A program made the translations under genes and the position numbers. A DNA stretch of 5,452 nt from Desulfotignum sp. (GTDB lineage: Bacteria; Desulfobacterota; Desulfobacteria; Desulfobacterales; Desulfobacteraceae). The stretch's first letter is position 1, and every line of letters starts with the position of its first letter. The stretch lies in assembly GCA_011390235.1 (NCBI GenBank), contig JAABSS010000078.1, forward strand, positions 1 to 5,452, given 5' to 3'. The notes below the pieces were generated by a model. It did not search any database, was not told the DNA's origin, and worked only from the letters and a program-made list of their open reading frames with translations. Below, in pieces: positions 1 through 5,406 of this stretch.

Positions 1-556
1 GGTCCGGGTTGTCCGGCAGTTTCACCAGTTCCTTGTGATCCGGCACATGCTTGAGGTGACACCCCGTGCAGTCCACCGGTCCTTTTGCCTCTTCCTGATG
101 ACATTCCATGCACTGCTGGTGAAAGGCTGCCTTGAGCCCGATGCGCTCCGGATGATCCGGATTGAAACTGTCCTGGTGGCAGGCGGAACACCGGGTGGTT
201 TCCAGGGCGTTTTCATCCTTGGGCCGAAAATGGTGGCATTTGCTGCAGTCATTCACCAGGGCTGCATGCCGTTTATGGGCAAACCGCACCGGTTCGTAAT
301 GGTCTTCCCTTTCCTTGATGATGGGGCTGTCCAGCAGAAAATACACCGTTTCCACATCGTCCAGAGACACCCCGGCATCTATCAGGCAGATACGCCGGCT
401 GATCTTGCAGTCATCCTGGTATTCCTTTACAAAGGGTACCACCTCTTTGGCCCGTTCTTTTGCCCGTTCCTGGTCCGGTGCCTGCCAGACCTGGGCCGCG
501 CAGACGCCTGCCCACAAAATCATCAGGCAGACGATTCCTCCCGTTTTTTTTATCAT
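1..556 (-). CDS. Periplasmic multihaem cytochrome c (class III/c3-like), C-terminus cut by window edge
   Basis: This is likely the electron-accepting or -donating subunit of the membrane complex encoded just upstream. I translated it by hand from the ATG at 556; 185 codons are open to the window edge, so the C-terminus is missing. Residues 1-21 look like a Sec signal peptide (lysines, hydrophobic core, cleavage after about Ala21). Four CxxCH haem sites are visible at C104-H108, C123-H127, C149-H153 and C163-H167. Spare histidines (H94, H97, H109, H146, H170, H173) could be sixth ligands; the FAHKRH stretch before the first haem is typical of cytochrome c3-type proteins. Residues 22-90 hold no haem site but carry C50 and C57. 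The ATG overlaps the TGA of the membrane-subunit gene (ATGA), and AAGGAGGT lies 6 bases upstream, so translational coupling is likely. The type of cytochrome is well supported; the exact family and full haem number cannot be seen. Confidence 0.9.
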   Translation of the reverse strand, partial: MIKKTGGIVCLMILWAGVCAAQVWQAPDQERAKERAKEVVPFVKEYQDDCKISRRICLIDAGVSLDDVETVYFLLDSPIIKEREDHYEPVRFAHKRHAALVNDCSKCHHFRPKDENALETTRCSACHQDSFNPDHPERIGLKAAFHQQCMECHQEEAKGPVDCTGCHLKHVPDHKELVKLPDNPD

Positions 557-1755
557 GATCTTACCTCCTTGGATGCCTGTAGTACCGGCAGATAGGTCAC
601 AGCGACGCGATAGATGAACATGAGGGTCGCAACCAGCCCCAGGGTCACCAGGATTTCCGGCACCGCCGGAAAATAGCCGTTATCGCTCAACGGCGGTTTG
701 AATCCCACGATGAACACGTTGATACGGTTGAGCACCACCCCGCCCACAATCAAGGCTGCAGCAAAAAAAACGCCTTTTGCCGACTGCCGGACCCTTTGGA
801 ACAACAGCATGGCCCAGGGAAGCATCACCCCGAACAACATCTCCACGATAAACGCGTTGGTCTGTGTGGTGCCGTCCAGAAGATACACCCAGGTACCCCG
901 CACCACCATATCCCCGACCTTGAGCAGCATGTAGACCCCCAGAAGATAGATGGTGATCCGGGTCAACGGTGCCAGGATGTGCATTTCAGAATTCAGCTTG
1001 AAAGAGGATGTGGCCAGGGTGGTTTCAAACACCACCATGGGATATCCCACGGCTATGGCCGAGGTGAGAAACAGCAGCGGCAGAATGGGGGTGTACCACA
1101 GGGGATGCAGCTTGGTGGGGGCCACCAGCATGAGCGATCCCAGGCTGGACTGGTGCATGCAGGACAATACCACCCCCAGGATAATGAAAACCCACATCAC
1201 CTTTCCCAGAATTCTGTCCGCCACCTGTAAAAGTTTATCCACCAGGTTGTTCAGTTTCGACAGGATCCCCGGCAGGTTGACCCGGCCCTTGAACTGCTCT
1301 GCCACAATGGGCAGAAACTCGATGTACAGGACCGTGAGATAGATCATCACACACATGGCCACCTCGAACAGCACGGAATTGAAGTTCCAGTGGAACATGG
1401 GTTTCCAGATGGCCCAGGAGCGGCCGATATCCACCAGCAGTCCGATGACCACAAAGGTATATCCCAGCACCGCCGTCAGCAGGGCCGGACGGGTCACCGG
1501 TTCATAATAATGGCGGCCGAAAATGTGGGCCAGGGCCGCGGTGGTGAATCCCCCGGCTGCCAGGGCCACGCCGGTGGCCACATCAATGCCCACCCAGATA
1601 CCCCAGGGCCTTGCATGGGTCAGGTTGGTGACATACCCGATGCCGCCGGTGAACCGGGCAATAATGGCCAGGGCACCGGCAAACATGAACACCAGCATCA
1701 CCAGGACCCCGGGGGTCCACAACGGCCGGTTCATGGGACCTGCTTTATGTTCCAT
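553..1755 (-). CDS. NrfD/HybB-family integral membrane quinone-site subunit
   Basis: The 400-residue product is a polytopic protein of the NrfD/PsrC/HybB superfamily, which exchanges electrons between the membrane quinone pool and a periplasmic ferredoxin subunit. About ten hydrophobic segments can be read, near residues 14-35, 50-72, 90-110, 125-148, 186-204, 218-240, 262-280, 300-320, 328-348 and 366-390. HybB-like signatures are the WGIWVGIDVATGVALAAGGF block at 51-70, GRSWAIWKPMFHWN near 111-124, HQSSLGS at 201-207 and NRINVFIVGF near 343-352. A polar loop of about 35 residues follows helix 4. The length matches HybB-type subunits. The start is firm: AAGGAGGTGA lies just upstream and the ATG shares one base with the HybA-like stop (TGATG). 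By context the partners are the ferredoxin upstream and the cytochrome downstream. HybB and DsrP-like or CbcU-like proteins are hard to separate by eye, so I give no gene symbol. Confidence 0.93.
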   Translation of the reverse strand: MEHKAGPMNRPLWTPGVLVMLVFMFAGALAIIARFTGGIGYVTNLTHARPWGIWVGIDVATGVALAAGGFTTAALAHIFGRHYYEPVTRPALLTAVLGYTFVVIGLLVDIGRSWAIWKPMFHWNFNSVLFEVAMCVMIYLTVLYIEFLPIVAEQFKGRVNLPGILSKLNNLVDKLLQVADRILGKVMWVFIILGVVLSCMHQSSLGSLMLVAPTKLHPLWYTPILPLLFLTSAIAVGYPMVVFETTLATSSFKLNSEMHILAPLTRITIYLLGVYMLLKVGDMVVRGTWVYLLDGTTQTNAFIVEMLFGVMLPWAMLLFQRVRQSAKGVFFAAALIVGGVVLNRINVFIVGFKPPLSDNGYFPAVPEILVTLGLVATLMFIYRVAVTYLPVLQASKEVRS

Positions 1756-2678
1756 CAGTCACCTCCTTTATCTGCGTTGCTTTGCTTGTGTGCATTCCCC
1801 CGGCTGAACCGGGCCATGATCGCCCCGAGCACCCCGAACAGCAGCACCGGGGACCACAGGTAGCTGAAAAGAGAATGCTGGATGGTTTCCGACAGTTTCG
1901 GGGCCGGGGTATCGGAAAGCGTTGGCAGATTCACCGTGTCAAAGGGCACCGATGAAATATAGATCCAGGCAGTGCCTCCCACCTCTTTTTCCCCGTATAT
2001 GTGCTGGATATAAACACCAGGATTTTCCTTCAGGCGTTTTTTTGCCACTGTCAGCAGGGTGTCACGCCGGCCGAAGGTGATCGCTTCGGTGGGACAGATG
2101 GCGGCGCACCCGGGCAGCCCTCCCTCCTTGGAAATGCGCTCCTGACAGAAGGTGCACTTCATCACCCGGGGGGTGACAGGATCGAAATATTCGTAGGCCG
2201 GTATTTCAAAGGGGCAGGCCACCATGCAGTACCGGCAGCCGATGCACTTGGTGACATCATACCGCACCGCACCGGTGTCTTCTTTTGTGAGTGCCCCCAC
2301 AATACAGGCGGACACGCATGCCGGGTCCTGGCAGTGCATGCACTGGACCTTGGCATAGGTGGGCACCGGCTTGTCAAAGGTATCCACTTTGCCGGTATAA
2401 TACCGGTTGATCACGGTAAACGCTGTATCATCGGGCCGCCGGTTCTTTTCAAAAATGGTACACTGGCAGTTAACCCGTTCCGGTTCCGGCAGGCCGCTGA
2501 CCTCGGCACAGGCTTCTTCACATTTGCGGCACCCCACGCACCGGGTCAGGTCCACCAGGCACCCGAACGGATCAGGCGGTGCCTTGGACTGCCATGCATG
2601 GGCGGACAGGGGCCGGACAGCGGCAGATGCCCCTGCAGCACCCATGAACCTGAAAAAATGCCTTCTGGTGATGTGCAT
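1755..2678 (-). CDS. HybA-like Tat-exported ferredoxin subunit with four [4Fe-4S] sites and C-terminal anchor
   Basis: The 307-residue product is the electron-wire subunit between the membrane quinone site and the periplasmic cytochrome. A twin-arginine signal (TRRHFFRF at residues 4-11, hydrophobic stretch, likely cleavage after AHA at 26-28) sends it folded to the periplasm. Four complete cysteine quartets are visible: C47/50/53/57, C113/116/121/125, C145/148/151/155 and C175/178/191/195. This is the usual arrangement of DMSO-reductase-type and HybA ferredoxins. A hydrophobic helix at about 270-289 followed by basic residues should anchor the tail in the membrane, which separates HybA-type from soluble NrfC-type subunits. 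The ATG at 2678 has AGGAGG a few bases upstream. The gene ends in the TGATG overlap with the membrane-subunit gene. DsrO or CbcT-like partners are alternatives; the fold and role are clear, the exact complex is not. Confidence 0.93.
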   Translation of the reverse strand: MHITRRHFFRFMGAAGASAAVRPLSAHAWQSKAPPDPFGCLVDLTRCVGCRKCEEACAEVSGLPEPERVNCQCTIFEKNRRPDDTAFTVINRYYTGKVDTFDKPVPTYAKVQCMHCQDPACVSACIVGALTKEDTGAVRYDVTKCIGCRYCMVACPFEIPAYEYFDPVTPRVMKCTFCQERISKEGGLPGCAAICPTEAITFGRRDTLLTVAKKRLKENPGVYIQHIYGEKEVGGTAWIYISSVPFDTVNLPTLSDTPAPKLSETIQHSLFSYLWSPVLLFGVLGAIMARFSRGNAHKQSNADKGGD

Positions 2679-2709
2679 GTTTCCTCCTTTTTTTTCGGAT
2701 TCTTGCTTT

Positions 2710-2979
2710 TTAACTGTTTTTGTCTTTCCCTTTTATTTCATCATAAGATCTTGGCCCTTTTCTGATACCGATGCAGATACCGTCTCGCGTCTGCCGCTGG
2801 TACAGGATTTCATCATTGGACCTGAGAATGATCATGGTCAGATGTTTCACCACGTCCGCATCTGCCAGTACCGCCTCCAGCACATCTCCTGTTTCCATGG
2901 CGGTGAGACAGGCACTGCATTTGAGCAGATCCATGGGTGATACCACCCCTTTGAGATCCAGTGTGATTTTTGCCGTCAT
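2710..2979 (-). CDS. Small TusA/SirA-like protein lacking the catalytic CPxP cysteine
   Basis: This 89-residue product opens the operon, 31 bases before the HybA-like gene. Its start ([14 protein letters not shown]), the following helix, the [13 protein letters not shown] turn and strand, and the later DGICIGIRK strand follow the order of TusA/SirA-fold proteins, which normally hand on persulfide sulfur from the first cysteine of a CPxP motif. Here that place reads S14-P15-M16-D17, so the classical sulfur-carrying cysteine is absent. C21 and C24 (KCSAC) and C69 remain. I chose the ATG at 2979 because GGAG lies 5 bases upstream. The same frame is open back to an ATG at 3048 and a TTG at 3060, but those have no good ribosome site, and the added codons are poorer in third-position G/C. 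The fold assignment rests on pattern only. The role could be scaffold, sulfur or metal binding, or assembly. Confidence 0.7.
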   Translation of the reverse strand: MTAKITLDLKGVVSPMDLLKCSACLTAMETGDVLEAVLADADVVKHLTMIILRSNDEILYQRQTRDGICIGIRKGPRSYDEIKGKDKNS

Positions 2980-2984
2980 GCCAG

Positions 2985-2988
2985 CTCC
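2985..2988 (-). promoter_or_regulatory. Ribosome binding site that decides the TusA-like start
   Basis: GGAG on the minus strand, with 5 bases before the ATG at 2979. It favours the 89-residue product over the longer readings from 3048 or 3060, which have only weak TAAAG-like sequence before them. Confidence 0.6.
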
Positions 2989-3038
2989 AATGGTACACTT
3001 TTCTGCCAATTTTTCGGCACAGGTATACCAGTCGTCAG

Positions 3039-3086
3039 TTGCAACCATCTTTAATTGCAACCCTCTTCAATTGCAACCCTTATACC
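3039..3086. repeat. Three tandem 16-bp units beginning TTGCAACC
   Basis: Plus-strand units at 3039-3054, 3055-3070 and 3071-3086 each start TTGCAACC. The first two agree at 14 of 16 positions and the third diverges after about 10. They lie at the start of the operon leader, and the third copy supplies the -12 element of the proposed sigma54 promoter. They may be binding sites for a second regulator or a local duplication. The long TusA-like reading frame overlaps the first copies, which is one reason to doubt that longer start. Confidence 0.7.
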
Positions 3087-3087
3087 C
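3071..3087 (-). promoter_or_regulatory. Candidate sigma54 (-24/-12) promoter for the minus-strand operon
   Basis: On the minus strand the stretch reads GGGTATAAGGGTTGCAA. The invariant GG (3086-3085) and GC (3074-3073) are exactly 10 bases apart, as sigma54 requires. The -12 half TTGCA is perfect, while the -24 half (GGGTAT against TGGCAC) is weak. Transcription would start near 3061, leaving a leader of roughly 80 bases before the ATG at 2979. The divergent sigma54 activator gene and the upstream IHF and palindrome sites strengthen the call. The motif alone would be too weak. Confidence 0.5.
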
Positions 3088-3114
3088 GGCAGTCACACAA
3101 CAAAAAAACGGCTT

Positions 3115-3127
3115 TAACTTATTGATT
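3115..3127 (-). promoter_or_regulatory. Perfect IHF consensus site
   Basis: The minus strand reads AATCAATAAGTTA, which fits WATCAANNNNTTR at every fixed position. It lies within an AT-rich stretch, centred about 60 bp upstream of the predicted operon start and between the proposed promoter and the palindrome. That is where IHF usually bends DNA so that an enhancer-bound activator can touch sigma54 polymerase. The consensus is short, so chance matches occur in AT-rich DNA; the position is what makes it credible. Confidence 0.5.
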
Positions 3128-3161
3128 TAAAGATAAATTTTTAAAATATCGCCTCTGGTTG

Positions 3162-3191
3162 TTGACCTGCCTATATGTTAAATGTTATATA
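3162..3191 (+). promoter_or_regulatory. Candidate sigma70-type promoter of the regulator gene
   Basis: TTGACC at 3162-3167 matches five of six -35 bases. TATATA at 3186-3191 (18-base spacer) is a fair -10, and TATAAA at 3188-3193 is an alternative with a 20-base spacer. Initiation would fall near 3198, inside the palindrome at 3188-3233, giving a leader of about 60 bases before the GTG start. This layout suggests autoregulation. A GG-N10-GC pair at 3157-3170 on the same strand is a weaker sigma54-like alternative. Confidence 0.4.
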
Positions 3192-3233
3192 AACACATGT
3201 TAAAATTTAACAATATTTTAACATGTGTTTATA
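3188..3233. repeat. Perfect 19-bp-arm inverted repeat, probable activator operator/enhancer
   Basis: The left arm TATAAACACATGTTAAAAT (3188-3206) is perfectly complementary to 3215-3233, with an 8-base spacer. A second palindrome, TGTTAAA-A-TTTAACA, is nested at 3198-3212. The heptamer TGTTAAA or its complement occurs four times between 3176 and 3223. The site is centred about 150 bp upstream of the proposed sigma54 start of the operon and overlaps the likely start site of the regulator gene, which fits an enhancer that also autoregulates. There is no preceding gene on the plus strand to terminate and no T-run after it, so a terminator is less likely. Confidence 0.75.
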
Positions 3234-3243
3234 CGGAAAACAC

Positions 3244-3249
3244 AAGGAG
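3244..3249 (+). promoter_or_regulatory. Ribosome binding site that decides the regulator start (GTG)
   Basis: AAGGAG, with 7 bases before the GTG at 3257. It sets the start there rather than at the ATG at 3182, which has no ribosome site and would put the long palindrome inside the coding region. The ATG at 3272 is a further possible start but is too far from this site. Confidence 0.8.
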
Positions 3250-3256
3250 CATATCG

Positions 3257-4654
3257 GTGAAAGAACATGACATGAACATCTTCTGGAAAAAAATCGTCAA
3301 CACCATAAATGACGGGCTCATGTTCATCGGACCTGAGGGACGGATCATCATGGTGAACAAGTCCTTTGAAACCCTGACCGGATATGGTGCCGACCAGGCC
3401 ATCGGCATGTCCTGCACCATGCTGGGGTGTGATGCCTGTGAGCGGTTCATGCAGACCAGCACCAATACGATCTGGTGCAAGCTGTTTGAACCGGGCCAGC
3501 AGGACATGAAAAAATGCCGGTGCCTGATACGGCGCAAAGACGGCAGCTTTCTGCCGGTATTGAAAAACGCATCTGTTCTGCGGGATGAAAACCAGGCGGT
3601 CATGGGGGTGGTGGAAACCCTCACCGACATATCAGAACTGGCCAAACTGGATGAAAAGGTCCATCTTTTGTCCAGACAATATGACCGGCAGGATGGTTTT
3701 TGCGGCATTGTGGGCCGGTCACCAAGCATGCGCCAGGTGTTTGACATGGTCAAAAAAGCGGCGGAAAGCTCCGCCCCGGTGATCATCCTGGGAGAAAGCG
3801 GCACCGGCAAAGAGCTGGTGGCCAATGCCATCCACCTGTGCGGTGCCCGGAAAAACGGCCCTTTTGTCCAGCTCAACTGCGCGGCCCTGAATGAAGCGGT
3901 GCTGGAAAGTGAATTGTTCGGACATGCCAAAGGCGCATTCACCGGTGCCTTTACCAGTCGCATCGGCCGGTTCGAGGCGGCCAATCAAGGGGATATTTTT
4001 TTAGATGAAATCGGAGATATCCCCATCTCTTTGCAGACCAAGCTGCTCCGGGTGCTGGAATCGGGCCGGTTCGAACGGGTGGGAGATATTGCACCCATTC
4101 AGACGGATGCCCGCATCATTACCGCCACGAACAAAAATCTGGAAGATATGATCAGGCAAGAAAAATTCAGACAGGATCTGTTTTTCAGGATCAATGTCAT
4201 CCCCATTCACCTGCCGGCCCTGCGGGAAAGAAAACAGGATATCCCGTTGCTGATCACCACGTTTCTGCAGCGCCTCAACACAAAAACCGGAAAAGCCATA
4301 AAAGGGCTGGACAACCAAACCCTGGACCTGTTCATGGACTATGCCTGGCCCGGGAACATAAGGGAACTGAAAAACGCGCTGGAATATGCCTTTGTGGTGG
4401 CGGACACCACCTTTATCGGGCGGCACCACCTGCCCCGACACCTGACTGATGCCCCCCTTCCGGACCAGGTTCCTGTTTTTTCCAGTGATACAAAACCTGT
4501 TGTACCTGATGAAAAAACCGACTTGATCCAGGCATTGAAACAGACAAACGGCAACCAGACCCAGGCGGCCCGGCTGCTCAACATCACCCGGGTAACGGTC
4601 TGGAACCGCATGAAGAAATACGGCATTGACCTGAAACGGGAGCTGTCGGTTTAA
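3257..4654 (+). CDS. PAS-AAA+-Fis sigma54-dependent activator with cysteine-rich PAS domain
   Basis: The 465-residue product (from GTG) is an NtrC-family enhancer-binding protein without a receiver domain. Residues 10-125 form a PAS sensor (NTINDGLMFI, MVNKSFETLTGY, then IRRKDGSFLPVLKNAS and VVETLTDI). It carries C53, C58, C61, C74, C87 and C89, spaced C-x4-C-x2-C-x12-C-x12-C-x-C. The AAA+ domain, about 148-385, has Walker A GESGTGKE (179-186), an intact sigma54-contacting GAFTGA (226-231), Walker B GDIFLDEIGD (245-254), LFFRINV with R311, and WPGNIREL (364-371). The C-terminal Fis-type helix-turn-helix lies at about 422-457 (NQTQAARLLNITRVTVWNRMKKYGI). All key residues for ATPase activity and sigma54 contact are present. 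It is divergent from the TusA-HybA-HybB-cytochrome operon and is the obvious candidate to control it. The signal is unknown; a metal, Fe-S or redox cue is inferred from the cysteines. Confidence 0.95.
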   Translation: MKEHDMNIFWKKIVNTINDGLMFIGPEGRIIMVNKSFETLTGYGADQAIGMSCTMLGCDACERFMQTSTNTIWCKLFEPGQQDMKKCRCLIRRKDGSFLPVLKNASVLRDENQAVMGVVETLTDISELAKLDEKVHLLSRQYDRQDGFCGIVGRSPSMRQVFDMVKKAAESSAPVIILGESGTGKELVANAIHLCGARKNGPFVQLNCAALNEAVLESELFGHAKGAFTGAFTSRIGRFEAANQGDIFLDEIGDIPISLQTKLLRVLESGRFERVGDIAPIQTDARIITATNKNLEDMIRQEKFRQDLFFRINVIPIHLPALRERKQDIPLLITTFLQRLNTKTGKAIKGLDNQTLDLFMDYAWPGNIRELKNALEYAFVVADTTFIGRHHLPRHLTDAPLPDQVPVFSSDTKPVVPDEKTDLIQALKQTNGNQTQAARLLNITRVTVWNRMKKYGIDLKRELSV

Positions 4655-4678
4655 CCGGTTTCCATCCCCTTTTTCATG

Positions 4679-4700
4679 ACAGGATCCGCTGATGTCCTGT
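4679..4700. terminator. Weak inverted repeat between convergent genes
   Basis: ACAGGA (4679-4684) pairs with TCCTGT (4695-4700), extended by one T-G pair, around a 9-base loop. It lies in the 67-base gap between the convergent regulator and OsmC-like genes, where a bidirectional terminator would be expected. No good T-run follows on either strand, so it is a poor intrinsic terminator. Confidence 0.25.
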
Positions 4701-4721
4701 TGGGTTACATGAGTTCTCTAA

Positions 4722-5123
4722 TTATTCTGTCTGTATCTGTGCAGACACCTCAAACCGGGGCGGGTTGAGGATATTGCGTTTCACCGTGCACAGACCCGCG
4801 GTTTTTTCCACCGCTGATCTGTATTTCTTGGGAAATCCCGGCGGCAGACTGATCTGGATATGCACGGTTTCCACCAGGTGGGTCTGTTCATTTCTGTCAA
4901 ATGCAAGAGACATTTTCATGCCTGTGGTATCGATGTTGCGTTCTTCACAAAAGTATATAACATAAATGCCGGCACAGGTTCCCATGGAGGACAAAAACAG
5001 ATCAAAAGGTTCCGGTGCACTGCCGTCTCCCCCCTCATCTTTGGGCTGATCTGTTTCAATTGAGAACCCTTTGTACAGGGAAACAACCTTTTTATTACCG
5101 GGAAATGAAATCTCCATGGTCAT
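4722..5123 (-). CDS. OsmC-family protein (thiol/peroxide-related)
   Basis: The 133-residue product is a cytoplasmic OsmC/Ohr-superfamily protein. Well-studied members are dimers that use two cysteines to reduce organic hydroperoxides, but this subgroup is mostly uncharacterised. The block GSAPEPFDLFLSSMGTC (about 34-50) and the later GLCTVKRNI (110-118) carry the two family cysteines, C50 and C112, about 60 residues apart as expected. C59 is an extra cysteine on the same helix. The length is normal for the family, and no signal peptide is seen. AAGGAG lies 8 bases before the ATG at 5123; an in-frame ATG follows at 5117. It is convergent with the regulator gene and appears to be transcribed on its own or with a gene beyond the right edge. 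The substrate cannot be told from sequence; a role in peroxide or sulfane/thiol defence is inference. Confidence 0.88.
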   Translation of the reverse strand: MTMEISFPGNKKVVSLYKGFSIETDQPKDEGGDGSAPEPFDLFLSSMGTCAGIYVIYFCEERNIDTTGMKMSLAFDRNEQTHLVETVHIQISLPPGFPKKYRSAVEKTAGLCTVKRNILNPPRFEVSAQIQTE

Positions 5124-5180
5124 CAGCAGATCTCCTTGATCAATTGCATATCAACTGTAATTTTCAACATGAAACGCCAC

Positions 5181-5207
5181 AATATACTGTTTTCCCGCTT
5201 TTGTAAA
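5181..5207 (-). promoter_or_regulatory. Tentative promoter for the OsmC-like gene
   Basis: On the minus strand TTTACA (5207-5202) and TATATT (5186-5181) resemble -35 and -10 boxes, but the spacer is only 15 bases. The sequence lies 58 bases upstream of the start codon. It is weak evidence, and no better pair was seen. Confidence 0.25.
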
Positions 5208-5264
5208 ATCAATGCATACATGGCACATGGCGGGCATCCTTTCATAGGATACACTGTTTGGGCG

Positions 5265-5312
5265 GGAATCCCGGGGCAGCTCCTGGCGGTATCAAGCTGT
5301 CCCGGAATCCCG
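5265..5312. repeat. GC-rich hairpin flanked by a GGAATCCCG direct repeat
   Basis: CCGGGGCAGCT (5271-5281) pairs with AGCTGTCCCGG (5295-5305) at 10 of 11 positions, plus one G-T pair on the RNA, around a 13-base loop. GGAATCCCG occurs at 5265-5273 and again at 5304-5312, overlapping the outer edges of the stem. GGCGG recurs three times in and beside the block. It could be a terminator stem without a T-run, a structured leader or small RNA, or a mobile-repeat remnant. It matches no riboswitch or tRNA signature I can recognise. Confidence 0.5.
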
Positions 5313-5406
5313 ATGGCGGTTCAGATTCTGGAGGTAAGTAAATGCCTTTACTCTATCTGATCACCGCCAATTCAGCAATGCATAATTTGTGCCATACCAC
5401 ATTAAT

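Larger units (their letters stand above)
5124..5406. other. Non-coding stretch upstream of the OsmC-like gene
   Basis: No convincing gene is seen here on either strand. The part next to the OsmC-like start is AT-rich and includes the dyad TTGAT-N9-ATCAA (5136-5154), a possible operator. The part at about 5225-5320 is GC-rich and can fold (see the hairpin entry). Short open frames exist on both strands, but they lack good starts or protein-like composition. Confidence 0.6.

Noticed and set aside
35..595. Long plus-strand frame opposite the cytochrome gene
   Set aside because: It is the antisense shadow of the cytochrome, which has CxxCH motifs, a signal peptide and a strong ribosome site.
2001..2765. 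Long plus-strand frame opposite the HybA-like gene
   Set aside because: It is the antisense shadow; the minus strand carries four complete cysteine quartets and a Tat signal.
2995..3012. TTGGCAG on the minus strand as a -24 box closer to the operon
   Set aside because: The half-site is good, but no GC follows 10 bases after the GG (TGTAC there), so the sigma54 spacing fails.
2980..3060. Longer N-terminus of the TusA-like protein from the TTG at 3060 or ATG at 3048
   Set aside because: Ribosome sites are poor, third-position G/C is lower than in the gene body, and the region overlaps the tandem repeats. GGAG before the ATG at 2979 is better. It is not fully excluded, as the frame is open.
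3156..3171. Sigma54-like GG-N10-GC on the plus strand for the regulator gene
   Set aside because: The spacing is right, but both half-sites are weak (TGGTTG and CTGCC), and a sigma70-type pair overlaps it.
3182..3256. Extra 25 codons at the front of the regulator from the ATG at 3182
   Set aside because: There is no ribosome site, the long perfect palindrome and the likely promoter would lie inside it, and AAGGAG sits correctly before the GTG at 3257.
5136..5360. 74-codon plus-strand frame over the gap and the hairpin block
   Set aside because: There is no ribosome site, the composition is not protein-like, and it runs through the AT-rich upstream region of the OsmC-like gene.
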